Notes: generated by a model from the sequence alone, not told the origin. A DNA stretch of 54,376 bases from an uncultured Roseobacter sp. (GCF_947492555.1 NZ_CANLNE010000009.1:1-54376), one strand, 5' to 3'; shown: positions 45,301 through 54,030, numbered from the stretch's first letter. Numbers and translations: made by a program.

Positions 45301-46485
45301 CTATGATGCACCCTGTGGGAGAGCCGTCTCCGCAAGGCTGACCCACATCCTCAAACCAATCGGGAACAGCTTGTCATTAAAAACAAACTTGTCGCCGTGC
45401 AGCCCTTCGCGGGGTCCCACGTCACCGGCCCCGAGCCAGATGTAGGCACCATCCCCCACCGCGTTGAGCAGATAGGAAAAATCTTCGCACCCTAATGAAG
45501 CTGCTTCGTCGGTAACGACCCTTTCGGCGGGCAGGAAGCTGTCTGCCGCAGCCTTGGCCGTTGCAGCACCATTTGCTGAATTGACCACAGCGGGGTAGCC
45601 CTTTCGATAGTCCAGCGCGTAATCGAGGCCATGTGCCTGTGCGATCCCTCCGGCGATCTGTGCAATTCTGGCTTCGACGTGGTCCGAAAAATCTGGATCG
45701 AAAAACCGTGCCGTGCCTTGCACCTCCATTTGCCCGGGGACGATATTGTTGATGCGCCCGCCGTGTACTTGGGTAAAGGACAGGACCAAAGCGGATTTCG
45801 GATCAACCGTGCGGCTGACGATACGCTGTGCGGAACTGATGAATTCGGCGGCGGCCAGTACCGGGTCATCGCCAAGCTCGGGCATCGCGGCATGCGCACC
45901 TTTTCCCATAAACGTCAGGGTAAAGTCATCGACGCCCGCCATGATCGGTCCTTCGGTTACGATGACCGCCTCTTCTTTCACACCGGGCCAGTTGTGCTGT
46001 GAGAAAACCTGTTCTGCAGGAAAGCGCGCCAACAGACCGTCGGCTACCATTTTTTTACCCCCGCCGTGGACTTCCTCTGCAGGCTGGAAAACGAAGTATA
46101 GTGTCCCGTCGAAATTGGGCGTCTCGCTCAGAAGTTTGGCAGCGCCAAGCAACATGGCGGTATGGGCGTCGTGTCCGCAGGCATGCATCACACCCTCCAC
46201 CTCTGAGCTGTGCGCAAGACCGGTTGCTTCCTGCACAGGTAAAGCATCCAACTCCGCACGAAACATGGCGGTTCGCGAGCTCGTCCCTGACGTGAGCACT
46301 CCAACAACGGCGGTTTCTGACACGTCTCGATGGACCTCGAGGCCAAATTCCGCCAGCTTGTGCGCCACGAAATCTGCGGTTTTCTCTTCTGCGAAGCCCA
46401 GTTCAGGAGTGCGATGTAGCCGGCGCTGCCAGCTGATGACGTCCGGTAAAACCGCGTCCACATAATCATTGCGTTGCATGTTCAT
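45301..46485 (-). CDS. M20-family amidohydrolase (hippurate hydrolase-like)
   Basis: A 394-residue metal-dependent hydrolase. It carries metal-site motifs HACGHDAHTAMLLGAA and FQPAEEVHGGGKKM and a dimerisation-domain region MGKGAHAAMPELGDDPVL. Members remove acyl groups from N-acyl amino acids (hippurate, N-acetylcysteine conjugates, indoleacetyl amino acids). GGAAGAAAG precedes the ATG at 46485; a long in-frame extension to 46626 is not supported. It follows an AraC regulator on the same strand, its probable controller. Confidence 0.92.
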   Translation of the reverse strand: MNMQRNDYVDAVLPDVISWQRRLHRTPELGFAEEKTADFVAHKLAEFGLEVHRDVSETAVVGVLTSGTSSRTAMFRAELDALPVQEATGLAHSSEVEGVMHACGHDAHTAMLLGAAKLLSETPNFDGTLYFVFQPAEEVHGGGKKMVADGLLARFPAEQVFSQHNWPGVKEEAVIVTEGPIMAGVDDFTLTFMGKGAHAAMPELGDDPVLAAAEFISSAQRIVSRTVDPKSALVLSFTQVHGGRINNIVPGQMEVQGTARFFDPDFSDHVEARIAQIAGGIAQAHGLDYALDYRKGYPAVVNSANGAATAKAAADSFLPAERVVTDEAASLGCEDFSYLLNAVGDGAYIWLGAGDVGPREGLHGDKFVFNDKLFPIGLRMWVSLAETALPQGAS

Positions 46486-46579
46486 ATCTTTCTTCCAGCG
46501 GTGCCCGGCGCTCTGCAGGGAATCCGTTGGAAGGCATGTAGCAATGAGGCTTAAATGGATATTGTACGAATTTGCTCCG

Positions 46580-47455
46580 TTAGGAGCGTGAGCGCCGATA
46601 TGCCCCTGGCGTAAATCCGTAGGCACGTGTGAAATGGCGTGTGAAATGGCTTTGATCTACGAAACCAGAGGCAACGGCGGCCGCCGCCAACCCTTCTCCG
46701 TCATCTATGAGGCCCTTTGCATGGCGAATGCGACAGTCCACGAGGAAATCATGCGGGGAAATCCCTTTCGCTGCCTTGAACGACCGTATCAGGTGCCATT
46801 GGGACCAGCCCACCTCATCGGCCACTTCTTCGAGGCCGATGCCGTCGATGCATGACGCTCGTAATATTTGCTCGATCAGCGCGATCCGCCTTGGATCACG
46901 GTACGTGTAATCTTCGGTGGCTGGGCGCTCAGCATGGCGCTCTACCAAATCCAACAAGATACCAGCCCAGATTTCCCGCATCTCATGTGTATCGCATTGT
47001 GACTCGAGGCCCTTGTGCAGCCTCGCTATCCGTGATGCCAAGTTGGGATCGTGTACAACGGACTTCGCAAAATACGGCCTGATCCCGTTGTTCTCTACGC
47101 GCAGAAAATGCGCCTCGGACGGGTACATTACCCGGTATGACCAGCCGGCATCCGATGCAGCCTCTCCATCGTGTTGGGATTGTGGGTTCACCAGAATGAC
47201 ATCGCCAGGACCCGCTGTGTGCACCTGTCCTCGGCAGTAGAACGCTTCGAGACCATGTGTCACAACCCCTATGACATAACCTTCGTGGATGTGACGTCTG
47301 TACTTGTGGGTTTTGAAGTGCGCAGCAAACAGCTCCAAATCGGATATCTGTCCGGCGCGCCAATACTTTTTACTCAAGTCCGATCCTCGATTGGCAAACC
47401 CGTGTCCAGCCACACAAACTGGCGTGCTCAGTCTGGTACTTGGGTCTGCTGTCAA
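46580..47455 (-). CDS. AraC-family regulator with cupin-like sensor
   Basis: A 291-residue regulator. The N-terminal AraC-binding domain (HIHEGYVIGVVTHGLEAFYC, GDVILVNPQSQHDGE) is followed by the C-terminal double HTH: LEEVADEVGWSQWHLIRSFK, then VASGFVDQSHFTRHFTRAYG. It lies 94 bp upstream of the M20 amidohydrolase gene on the same strand, which suggests it controls uptake or hydrolysis of an acylated compound. The effector is unknown. Confidence 0.9.
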   Translation of the reverse strand: MTADPSTRLSTPVCVAGHGFANRGSDLSKKYWRAGQISDLELFAAHFKTHKYRRHIHEGYVIGVVTHGLEAFYCRGQVHTAGPGDVILVNPQSQHDGEAASDAGWSYRVMYPSEAHFLRVENNGIRPYFAKSVVHDPNLASRIARLHKGLESQCDTHEMREIWAGILLDLVERHAERPATEDYTYRDPRRIALIEQILRASCIDGIGLEEVADEVGWSQWHLIRSFKAAKGISPHDFLVDCRIRHAKGLIDDGEGLAAAAVASGFVDQSHFTRHFTRAYGFTPGAYRRSRS

Positions 47456-47557
47456 ATTTTCGGGGTCAATCAGTATCAGATGACGGCAAGGTGGACAAAT
47501 GCGCCGTCATTGCGAGGCCCCGGCTCGACGCGTTCGCAATCCAATGCTCTGAAACCA

Positions 47558-48130
47558 TCAAGACGCTTCCGCGACCATCGCCCTTGCCGCCCGTCCAGCA
47601 GACACAAGATACTCCGGATCTTGATGGACAAGGACGGTTGAGAAAGCACCATCCATGAGCAAAACGACATGCCGGGCCAGTTCACCCGGGTTCTTCGTTT
47701 TGTGATCCTGAAACTCTTCACAAAGCCAGGCTTCGAATTTCTTCTTATGTGCAGCGCCGACTTTCATAGCCGGATGACCTGGCATATTTGCCAGCTCAGC
47801 AGCCGTGCGCAGAAAACCACAGCCTTTCCATTTCGGATGACGTGCAGATTGCGACAGATTTGAGAAAATAGCTTCGACCTTATCAGCAAGCTTGCCCTCG
47901 GCATTGTCAAACCATGTTCTGAACAGTGCCAGATTCGGTTGATCGCGGGACGTCAGATAAGCCGTGATCAGATCGTCCTTGCTCTTGAAGTGATAATAGA
48001 GCGTCTTTTTGGTAATGCCCGCTTTTGCAGCAATGGCGTCAACGCTCACGGCGCGAATACCCTCGCCATAGAACAAGCGGTTGGCAGCATCCAGGATGCG
48101 GTCCTTGGCAGATCGATTTTCAGATGACAT
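47558..48130 (-). CDS. TetR-family transcriptional regulator
   Basis: A 190-residue TetR repressor. The HTH is RAVSVDAIAAKAGITKKTLY followed by YHFKSKDDL; the ligand domain has a single CGF cysteine. It is divergent from the crotonase gene at 48207, with a 22-base palindromic operator between them. It probably represses itself and the crotonase and responds to an acyl-CoA or related compound. Confidence 0.92.
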   Translation of the reverse strand: MSSENRSAKDRILDAANRLFYGEGIRAVSVDAIAAKAGITKKTLYYHFKSKDDLITAYLTSRDQPNLALFRTWFDNAEGKLADKVEAIFSNLSQSARHPKWKGCGFLRTAAELANMPGHPAMKVGAAHKKKFEAWLCEEFQDHKTKNPGELARHVVLLMDGAFSTVLVHQDPEYLVSAGRAARAMVAEAS

Positions 48131-48136
48131 GGCTAT

Positions 48137-48158
48137 GTATACTACTCAGTGAGTATAC
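48137..48158. promoter_or_regulatory. TetR operator
   Basis: Arms GTATACT (48137-48143) and AGTATAC (48152-48158) are perfectly inverted around ACTCAGTG. The site starts 7 bp from the TetR start codon and ends 48 bp before the crotonase start, a typical position for repression of both. Confidence 0.75.
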
Positions 48159-48206
48159 GTCAATTCTCCGTCTCGATATGGTCTGCGAAATCGAATGGAG
48201 ACCGTC

Positions 48207-48998
48207 ATGTCGCACTTGGTAGAATACGAACAAAAAGGGGCTTTCGCCCTTCTGACCCTGAACAGGCCGGAGAAGCTGAACGCTCTTAACTACGCCACAA
48301 ATGACCGACTTCTTGAGTTGCTCGCCTCGATCGAAACTGATCCGACAATCAGGGCCGTCGTCCTGACCGGGGCTGGCGAGCGGGCGTTTTCGGCAGGGGG
48401 AGATATTCATGAATTCACGGAGAGCATCAAAGCGGGCGTTGATATCGCAGTCCGGGAATTTTGCAGACGTGGTCAGATCATGACCGCCAGGCTGGAAGCC
48501 TTCCCAAAGCCCATCATTGCCGCCGTCAACGGGATCGCCTTCGGAGGTGGGTGCGAGATCACCGAGGCCGTTCATCTTGCAGTGGCGAGCGAAAAGGCCT
48601 CGTTTGCAAAACCGGAAATAAACATCGGAATACCTCCCACGTTTGGCGGCACGCAGCGATTGCCGCGCCTTGCGGGTCGAAAGCGAGCGCTGGAGTTGCT
48701 TCTCACGGGAGACACCTTCTCGCCGCAACGGGGGTATGAGATGGGATTGGTGAACAAGGTCGTTCCACACGACGCACTTTTGCCTGCCGCTTTCGATCTG
48801 GCTGAACGCATTGTCCGGCATTCACCGCTCGCCGTGTCGCGGATTATCACGGCGGTGACGCGGGGGATCAATACAACCATCGATGAAGGCTTGCTGATCG
48901 AGCGTGAGCAATTCGCGCGGATGGCGGCCACGAAAGACGTTCATGAAGGGTTGAGTGCTTGGATTGCACGGCGGACACCCACCTACACAGGAGCATAG
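48207..48998 (+). CDS. Enoyl-CoA hydratase/isomerase
   Basis: A 263-residue crotonase with both catalytic glutamates present: GGGCEITEAV and KPEINIGIPPTFGGTQRLPR. The oxyanion loop GAGERAFSAGGDIHEF is also normal. It is thus a standard hydratase candidate, unlike the crotonase at 10140. GGAGA lies 6 bases before the ATG at 48207; an earlier ATG at 48195 would place that site inside the gene. It is divergent from the TetR regulator. Confidence 0.92.
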   Translation: MSHLVEYEQKGAFALLTLNRPEKLNALNYATNDRLLELLASIETDPTIRAVVLTGAGERAFSAGGDIHEFTESIKAGVDIAVREFCRRGQIMTARLEAFPKPIIAAVNGIAFGGGCEITEAVHLAVASEKASFAKPEINIGIPPTFGGTQRLPRLAGRKRALELLLTGDTFSPQRGYEMGLVNKVVPHDALLPAAFDLAERIVRHSPLAVSRIITAVTRGINTTIDEGLLIEREQFARMAATKDVHEGLSAWIARRTPTYTGA

Positions 48999-49352
48999 CC
49001 CTGGAAGACTGCCAAGGATGGCTCTGGGAGCAGACAAGAGCACGGCAGTGAACCAAGCTGTCCTAGGCTTCGCAAAAGGCGTCTTGGAGATGTGCGCGGC
49101 AAAATCCGCAATCGGTCAGGTTCCGAAAAACCATCTCACCACATTCATCCGTCTGCCGGATGCCGTGGACTGGCCGACCGCAGTCATTTCTGGCCTTTGA
49201 CATATGCGGGACGCGCTTGCGGCAGCCTACGCGGAAGGTTCGTATCCGATAGAGGATGCCTTGCGCCTTTGCATTGACGTAGCCCCTTGGGACATCTGTT
49301 GTGCCGACGGCGAGTGGTCACCGCCATGCGCAATGCCCGTCCGGTTGCCATT
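48999..49352. other. Intergenic region with a possible small gene
   Basis: About 350 bases between the crotonase and the convergent GNAT gene. Two successive forward frames of about 60 codons occur (to 49200, and 49204-49365). Neither shows a known domain. No terminator hairpin is obvious. Confidence 0.4.
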
Positions 49353-49365
49353 TTACATATCCTGA
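49204..49365 (+). CDS. Possible 53-residue small protein, unknown
   Basis: ATG at 49204 to TGA at 49365, beginning MRDALAAAYAEGSYPIEDAL. It contains DVAPWDICCADGEW, with a cysteine pair and three more aromatic residues nearby. The composition is protein-like, and it starts 4 bases after the previous frame's stop. There is no good ribosome binding site and I recognise no family. It overlaps the GNAT gene's 3' end by 13 bases on the opposite strand. It could be a gene remnant. Confidence 0.3.
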   Translation: MRDALAAAYAEGSYPIEDALRLCIDVAPWDICCADGEWSPPCAMPVRLPFYIS

Positions 49366-50132
49366 AAGGAGCGAAGTTTACCGGACGCGGCATGGTTGGC
49401 TTCTGCCGTGGTCGGGTCGGTCAAAGCCGAAAACCAAGTCACGGTCATATCAATCCGGGTCTGAAAACCAAGGCGCTCATAAATCCGCATCGCATCCGTG
49501 TTGTCCGCAAGAGTGTGCAGGTAGGGCGTGTCGCCCCGCGCCAAAATGTGTGCGGCCGTATGACGGACAAGCGATGCCCCAAGACCTTGCCTTCTATAAT
49601 CTGGGTGGACCGAGACGGCGCTGATCTCGGTGAAACCTGGCTGTCTGAACCGCTCACCCGCCATCGCAATAAGCCGGTTGTTGCGGCGAATACCCCAGAA
49701 TCTGCCGAGCAGATGGGTGAGCGGCTCGAACGGGCCAGGCTCGGCCAGAGCAGCCAGCGCCTGCATTTCGAGCGCGTCCGTGCCGGTGAGCCGGACCGCG
49801 TCGTTTGAATGGCTTGGACACAGTTGAGGGCCGGCAACCATCTGCACGGCTGGCGCCGTTTCAGCAGGGGGTATATTGGGCAGCTCCGGGGCCTTCCCGG
49901 CCTGCATCAGCCTTGCCTCACCGCCCTGTGCAACAATGAGGCGTTCAAGGCTCACAATGCTTTCCACACTGTCGTCCCGCGCGGCCGCAAAGGGCGCAGC
50001 CTCGGTCATGAAGCGTCGGGCACCTCCACGCCCGAGCGCAAATCCCGCATGACAACTTGTGAGCGAGGTCCAGACCGGACGGTCGAGGACATCAGCGATG
50101 TCGATCAGCGCGCTATTGGCAAAGCGCCCCAT
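49353..50132 (-). CDS. GNAT-family N-acetyltransferase
   Basis: A 259-residue protein with a variable N-terminal half and a C-terminal GNAT domain. The acetyl-CoA motif is VSVHPDYRRQGLGASLV, followed by LHTLADNTDAMRIYERLGF. It would transfer acetyl from acetyl-CoA to an amine. Its start overlaps the stop of the cysteine synthase-glutaredoxin gene (TGATG), so the two are coupled and the substrate may be an amino acid or thiol conjugate. That is inference. Confidence 0.87.
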   Translation of the reverse strand: MGRFANSALIDIADVLDRPVWTSLTSCHAGFALGRGGARRFMTEAAPFAAARDDSVESIVSLERLIVAQGGEARLMQAGKAPELPNIPPAETAPAVQMVAGPQLCPSHSNDAVRLTGTDALEMQALAALAEPGPFEPLTHLLGRFWGIRRNNRLIAMAGERFRQPGFTEISAVSVHPDYRRQGLGASLVRHTAAHILARGDTPYLHTLADNTDAMRIYERLGFQTRIDMTVTWFSALTDPTTAEANHAASGKLRSFQDM

Positions 50133-51685
50133 CACCCAAGACCTTTCGCGGAATTCAACCACTGTGGCAAAAGCGAGAGCGGGTCTTCGACGGGCTGGGC
50201 TCGTATTGGCCTTGGCAAGGCGGCAAGGCGGGCATGAAGCGTGCGATCCTCGAAGGCATTTAGAACCTCGGTTGCGCCGCCAACAAGCTCGCCCCCGATG
50301 AAAACCTGAGGGACAGTGCGCATGCCTGTCCGCGCAAACAGCGCCCGCAGAACCTGGCCGCCCGCATCGCCCTTACGCAGCTCCGCGCTGTCGACGTCAA
50401 TCGCCCGAAACGGGATTGCCGCGCGGTCAAAGAGTTTACGGACAGACCAACAAAATTCACACCACTCGAACCCGAACATCACGACCGGTGCGTCTGTATC
50501 CGCGAGCGCCGCAGCGACAAAAGCGGTTGCCTGTGGTGAGATCGCAGGCTCTTGGTCAGGCCGATTTTGGGCCTGTTGGCGGGGTGGTTTTGGCACGGAG
50601 GCGAGGATTTTCGCTTCTTCGGCCGTCATGGTCACCGGCACATCGTCAAAGAGCGGTGTCGTCAGATAACGCTCGCCAGTGTCAGGGATCATCGCGAGGA
50701 TACGCGCGCCATCGGGCGCGGCTTTTGCCACCTCCAACGCCGCTGCCATTGTCGCGCCACCGCTAGGACCGCAAAATATCCCTTCCAGAGCCGCTAGGCG
50801 GCGCGCTACCTGCAGGGCAGCCGCACCCGAAACAGGTTGGAACCGGTCAATCAGACCAGATGACAGCGCCTGTTCCGCAAAAATCGAAACGAAGTCCGGC
50901 GACCACCCCTGAATAGGGTGCGCGCGGGAATTCGGGTGGCTGCGCGCAGGCCGCCCGTCAGGCAAGCGTGGCTGCAGAACGTCACTGTTGAGCATTTGAG
51001 CGTTTTCCGGTTCAACCGCGACAATCTGCGTAGCTGGGTTTTTGCGTTTGAGTTCTTCCGCCACGCCTTTCAGGGTACCCGCCGTGCCAAAACCGGATAC
51101 CCAGTAATCGAGGCCTTCCTCGCTGAAATCAGTCAGAATCTCGCGGGCCGTTGTTGTGCGATGCGCTTCGATACTCGCGTTGTTTTCGAACTGACGGCAC
51201 AGGAACCAGCCATGTGCTGTGGCCAGACGCTCGGCAGTGGCCATCATACCGGTTGCGCGCTCAGCAGCAGGCGTCAGGATAACTTTCGCACCGAGAAAGC
51301 GCATGAGCACGCGACGCTCGACGCTGAAATTCTCGGCCATCACAATCACCAGCGGATACCCTTTCTGGGCACAGACCATCGCCAGTGCAATACCGGTGTT
51401 GCCGGAGGTTGCCTCAATCACTGTTTGCCCCGGTTTGAGATCGCCCGAGCGTTCCGCTGCCTCAATCACGGCCAGCGCCAAACGATCCTTTACCGAGCTC
51501 ATCGGATTGAAGGCTTCAAGCTTGGCATAGAGCTCAACATGTCGCGGCCCCAGGTTATTGATGCGCACGGTGGGAGTGCGGCCAATCGTGTCGAGGATCG
51601 AAGGGAACAGCCCACGGTCGCGTGACGCGTGTCGCAGGGTGCCGTCGCGCGCGGGCGCGTCAGTCTGACTATTCTCAAGTGTCAT
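50132..51685 (-). CDS. Cysteine synthase-glutaredoxin fusion protein
   Basis: A 517-residue fusion. Residues about 25-370 are a PLP-dependent cysteine synthase/cystathionine beta-synthase-like domain: cofactor lysine NPMSSVKDRLALAVIEAA, EATSGNTGIALAM, phosphate loop GFGTAGTLKG and GPSGGATMAAAL. After a proline- and glutamine-rich linker, residues about 410-490 form a glutaredoxin with CEFC redox motif and TVPQVFIGGELVGG. Fusing sulfur transfer to thiol reduction suggests beta-replacement with a persulfide or disulfide-bound sulfur donor. The ATG at 51685 follows GGAG; a long extension upstream is in the intergenic and monooxygenase region. Confidence 0.92.
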   Translation of the reverse strand: MTLENSQTDAPARDGTLRHASRDRGLFPSILDTIGRTPTVRINNLGPRHVELYAKLEAFNPMSSVKDRLALAVIEAAERSGDLKPGQTVIEATSGNTGIALAMVCAQKGYPLVIVMAENFSVERRVLMRFLGAKVILTPAAERATGMMATAERLATAHGWFLCRQFENNASIEAHRTTTAREILTDFSEEGLDYWVSGFGTAGTLKGVAEELKRKNPATQIVAVEPENAQMLNSDVLQPRLPDGRPARSHPNSRAHPIQGWSPDFVSIFAEQALSSGLIDRFQPVSGAAALQVARRLAALEGIFCGPSGGATMAAALEVAKAAPDGARILAMIPDTGERYLTTPLFDDVPVTMTAEEAKILASVPKPPRQQAQNRPDQEPAISPQATAFVAAALADTDAPVVMFGFEWCEFCWSVRKLFDRAAIPFRAIDVDSAELRKGDAGGQVLRALFARTGMRTVPQVFIGGELVGGATEVLNAFEDRTLHARLAALPRPIRAQPVEDPLSLLPQWLNSAKGLG

Positions 51686-51749
51686 GGTTGATGTCTCCAA
51701 AGGCTGCAAATTACGGGCCGTGGTGAAGTTGAAATCTGGCGTGGCGGTG

Positions 51750-53000
51750 TCAGGCGGCAGCGCTGTGCCGCAGGTGCAGGTCGAGGTGACGGGCGATGTC
51801 GCGCGTATCGGGTCCGGCCCCGGAGATCTGAAGGGAGCGCCGTCGCCGCAGGAAGGGAAGCCCCAGCACGTAGAGGCCCGGTGCTCCCGTGACGACACCG
51901 CCGTCATGGACAAGCCTTCCACGACGATCAAAGACCGGCAAATCGCGAAACCAGTCATCCGCGGGCCTGAAGCCCGTGGCCCAGACGATGGATGCAATCT
52001 CGCCTGATCCGAAATCCAGACTGAGCCGGGGCGCCGTCGGCAACGGCGTCGCCGAGGGCCGTGTAGACGGCGTCAGCGCCGCACCGGGGCTCCTCTCAGC
52101 AGCCCAGATGTCGATCCGGTCGAGCAACCGGCCAAGCTTGAGATCCGCGGCCTGGCACAGATGCGCAAGCCCGCCCGAGAACAGCGCCCGTCCACCCCGG
52201 ATATCGGCCAGCCTGCCGACGATCTCCACCCCAAGCCGGTTGAGGGCTGTCAGGTCGACCGGATCGGTGCCGCCGATCAACTGCGGAGACGGTGTGCGCC
52301 GCACCCGTGTCAGATCGTCAACGTCGTCCAGGCTTTCATCCAGCGCCCCAATGGCATCAAGCCACCATTCGATATCCCGCCCACGATAGTTCCGGGGCAA
52401 TCGGACATGGGTCCCGACGGCCAGTGTGACGCGTCGCCCCGAGAGTTGTAATTCGCGGGCGATCTGGACGCCTGAGGCCGACGCACCAACCACCAGTACA
52501 CCTCCATCCGGCAAATCCGATGGCCGCTTGTAAGACCCCGGATCGGTTTGAAAGACATGTTTGGGCACCGCAGTGGCCATCGCGGGCACCACCGGTCGGA
52601 CGGCACCACCGCTGGCGGCCACCAGCGTCCTGCAGGAGATCGGGCCCTCTGATGTTGCCAGTTCGAAACCGCCCGGCAAAGCACACGCGCCGTGGACGCA
52701 AACGTTTTCCACAAGCGGTGCCGAAATGAATGACGCGTAGCGTGTCAGGCTTTCAGCAAACTCCCTTGCCGACATGAAACCGTGAAGTGACGGCCCACCG
52801 TAGGGGCGACCGGGCAGTCCGTTTGCCCAGTTCGGTGTCAGCAACCGCAGGCTGTCCCAACGCGCAGTGCGCCACGCGTTGCCAATCATGCCCTTTTCCA
52901 GGACCAGATGGTCGATGCCGCGCATGGTGAGCGCACGGCTCATCGCCAACCCGGCCTGACCCCCGCCGACAATGGCTGTATCCACATGGTTTCCGGTCAT
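51750..53000 (-). CDS. FAD-dependent monooxygenase-like oxidoreductase (CzcO/FMO type)
   Basis: A 416-residue two-dinucleotide-domain flavoprotein. FAD site: IVGGGQAGLAMSRALTMRG. NADPH-side site: VLVVGASASGVQIARELQLS. Then WATGFRP and the C-terminal LYVLGLPFL. It resembles class B flavin monooxygenases and CzcO-like proteins that oxygenate soft nucleophiles such as sulfur or nitrogen. It has an AAAGGA site and lies 64 bp upstream of the cysteine synthase fusion in the same direction, which favours a sulfur-containing substrate. Confidence 0.87.
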   Translation of the reverse strand: MTGNHVDTAIVGGGQAGLAMSRALTMRGIDHLVLEKGMIGNAWRTARWDSLRLLTPNWANGLPGRPYGGPSLHGFMSAREFAESLTRYASFISAPLVENVCVHGACALPGGFELATSEGPISCRTLVAASGGAVRPVVPAMATAVPKHVFQTDPGSYKRPSDLPDGGVLVVGASASGVQIARELQLSGRRVTLAVGTHVRLPRNYRGRDIEWWLDAIGALDESLDDVDDLTRVRRTPSPQLIGGTDPVDLTALNRLGVEIVGRLADIRGGRALFSGGLAHLCQAADLKLGRLLDRIDIWAAERSPGAALTPSTRPSATPLPTAPRLSLDFGSGEIASIVWATGFRPADDWFRDLPVFDRRGRLVHDGGVVTGAPGLYVLGLPFLRRRRSLQISGAGPDTRDIARHLDLHLRHSAAA

Positions 53001-53083
53001 TTCTGAATTCCTTTCCGTTCTGGCCTGGGGGAGTATTCAATGCTGGGGCGCAGGCCGCAGACCAAAGCCTGCAACCCGCGTTC

Positions 53084-53299
53084 TTAAAGGCCGGGTCCCC
53101 TTGCGGGGTGGGAGAATGTGCGCTCAACATCTCTGCGTGTCAGCCCGATATCGCGCAGGATATGATCGGAGAGCTGCACACCAGTGACCACGCCAGTGCG
53201 CATCCGCCGCGCCGATTTTCGCGCCGTCGTATCCTGTGCAAGCCCGGCAAGAGCGTTCCACCAGACCGGGATGGGCAGATGTTTTGTCCTCTTCGTCAC
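53084..53299 (-). CDS. DUF1127 small protein
   Basis: A 71-residue protein starting at GTG. The C-terminal LSDHILRDIGLTRRDVERTF matches the DUF1127 core seen also at 14905, after an amphipathic arginine-rich N-terminus. It is placed 12 bp after the OsmC stop, within the leftward row of sulfur-related genes, which is unusual for this family. The function is unknown. Confidence 0.72.
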   Translation of the reverse strand: MTKRTKHLPIPVWWNALAGLAQDTTARKSARRMRTGVVTGVQLSDHILRDIGLTRRDVERTFSHPARGPGL

Positions 53300-53311
53300 A
53301 ACGCGCCCGCC

Positions 53312-53884
53312 TTACTTCCGACCGGTCGTGGAGACGTGTACCGCGGTGGGGTTGGTCAGGATGTCAAAGACCGCCGAGCGTTTCTGCGACTGGGCAACAA
53401 GGGCCGCGATGTCTTCAGAAGATGCGTCTGCGTCAATATCAAACTCGACCCGAATGGCGCTGAACCCGTTTCGGACGTCCGCATCAATCCCAAGAATACC
53501 CGCAATATCCATGTCGGCCTCAACGCTGGCGCGCACAGAGCGCAGCTTGACGCCGCGGTTCTCTGCGACCGCGGCAACCCCTGCGGTCAGACACCCGGCA
53601 AGCCCTGACAGGACAACTTCAACCGGGGTCGCGGCGGCATCCGGTGCCGCAAATTCAGCCGGATGATCGGTCTCGACCACATGGGCAGAGGGTCGCGTCT
53701 TGTCTTCTCCCAAACCAAAGAAGCCAGATATCGACGTCCGGCTGTGCACGCCATCGAGCCACTCACATTGAGCACGCCAGGTGAATTTTGCAGCCTCTGG
53801 TGCTGCTTCGAGCGCCGCGCGCGCATCAAGCAATGCCTGAACGTTTACGCCATTTTGACTCTCATTCATCAGTTCTGTCGTCAT
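53312..53884 (-). CDS. OsmC-family protein
   Basis: A 190-residue OsmC/Ohr-like protein with PVEVVLSGLAGCLTAGVAAV, the conserved second-cysteine region, and a disordered N-terminus. Classical members reduce organic hydroperoxides with a cysteine pair. Here the other conserved cysteine is not in its usual place (only an N-terminal CEW cysteine is seen), so it may handle a different thiol or substrate. GGGAAAGGA precedes the start. It is the first gene of the row under the GlxA-type regulator. Confidence 0.88.
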   Translation of the reverse strand: MTTELMNESQNGVNVQALLDARAALEAAPEAAKFTWRAQCEWLDGVHSRTSISGFFGLGEDKTRPSAHVVETDHPAEFAAPDAAATPVEVVLSGLAGCLTAGVAAVAENRGVKLRSVRASVEADMDIAGILGIDADVRNGFSAIRVEFDIDADASSEDIAALVAQSQKRSAVFDILTNPTAVHVSTTGRK

Positions 53885-54030
53885 TTTGTTTCCTTTCCCT
53901 ATGGAGACGCCGGCGGTCAGAATTGAATGTGTCTGCTGCCGTATGGGTATTTTTCTAGACTTCGGCCCGTCGGCTCGTTAGTGCTGTTTTGAGGAAAAAC
54001 GGTCCATATGTGCCATTAAGAGAAAACTGC

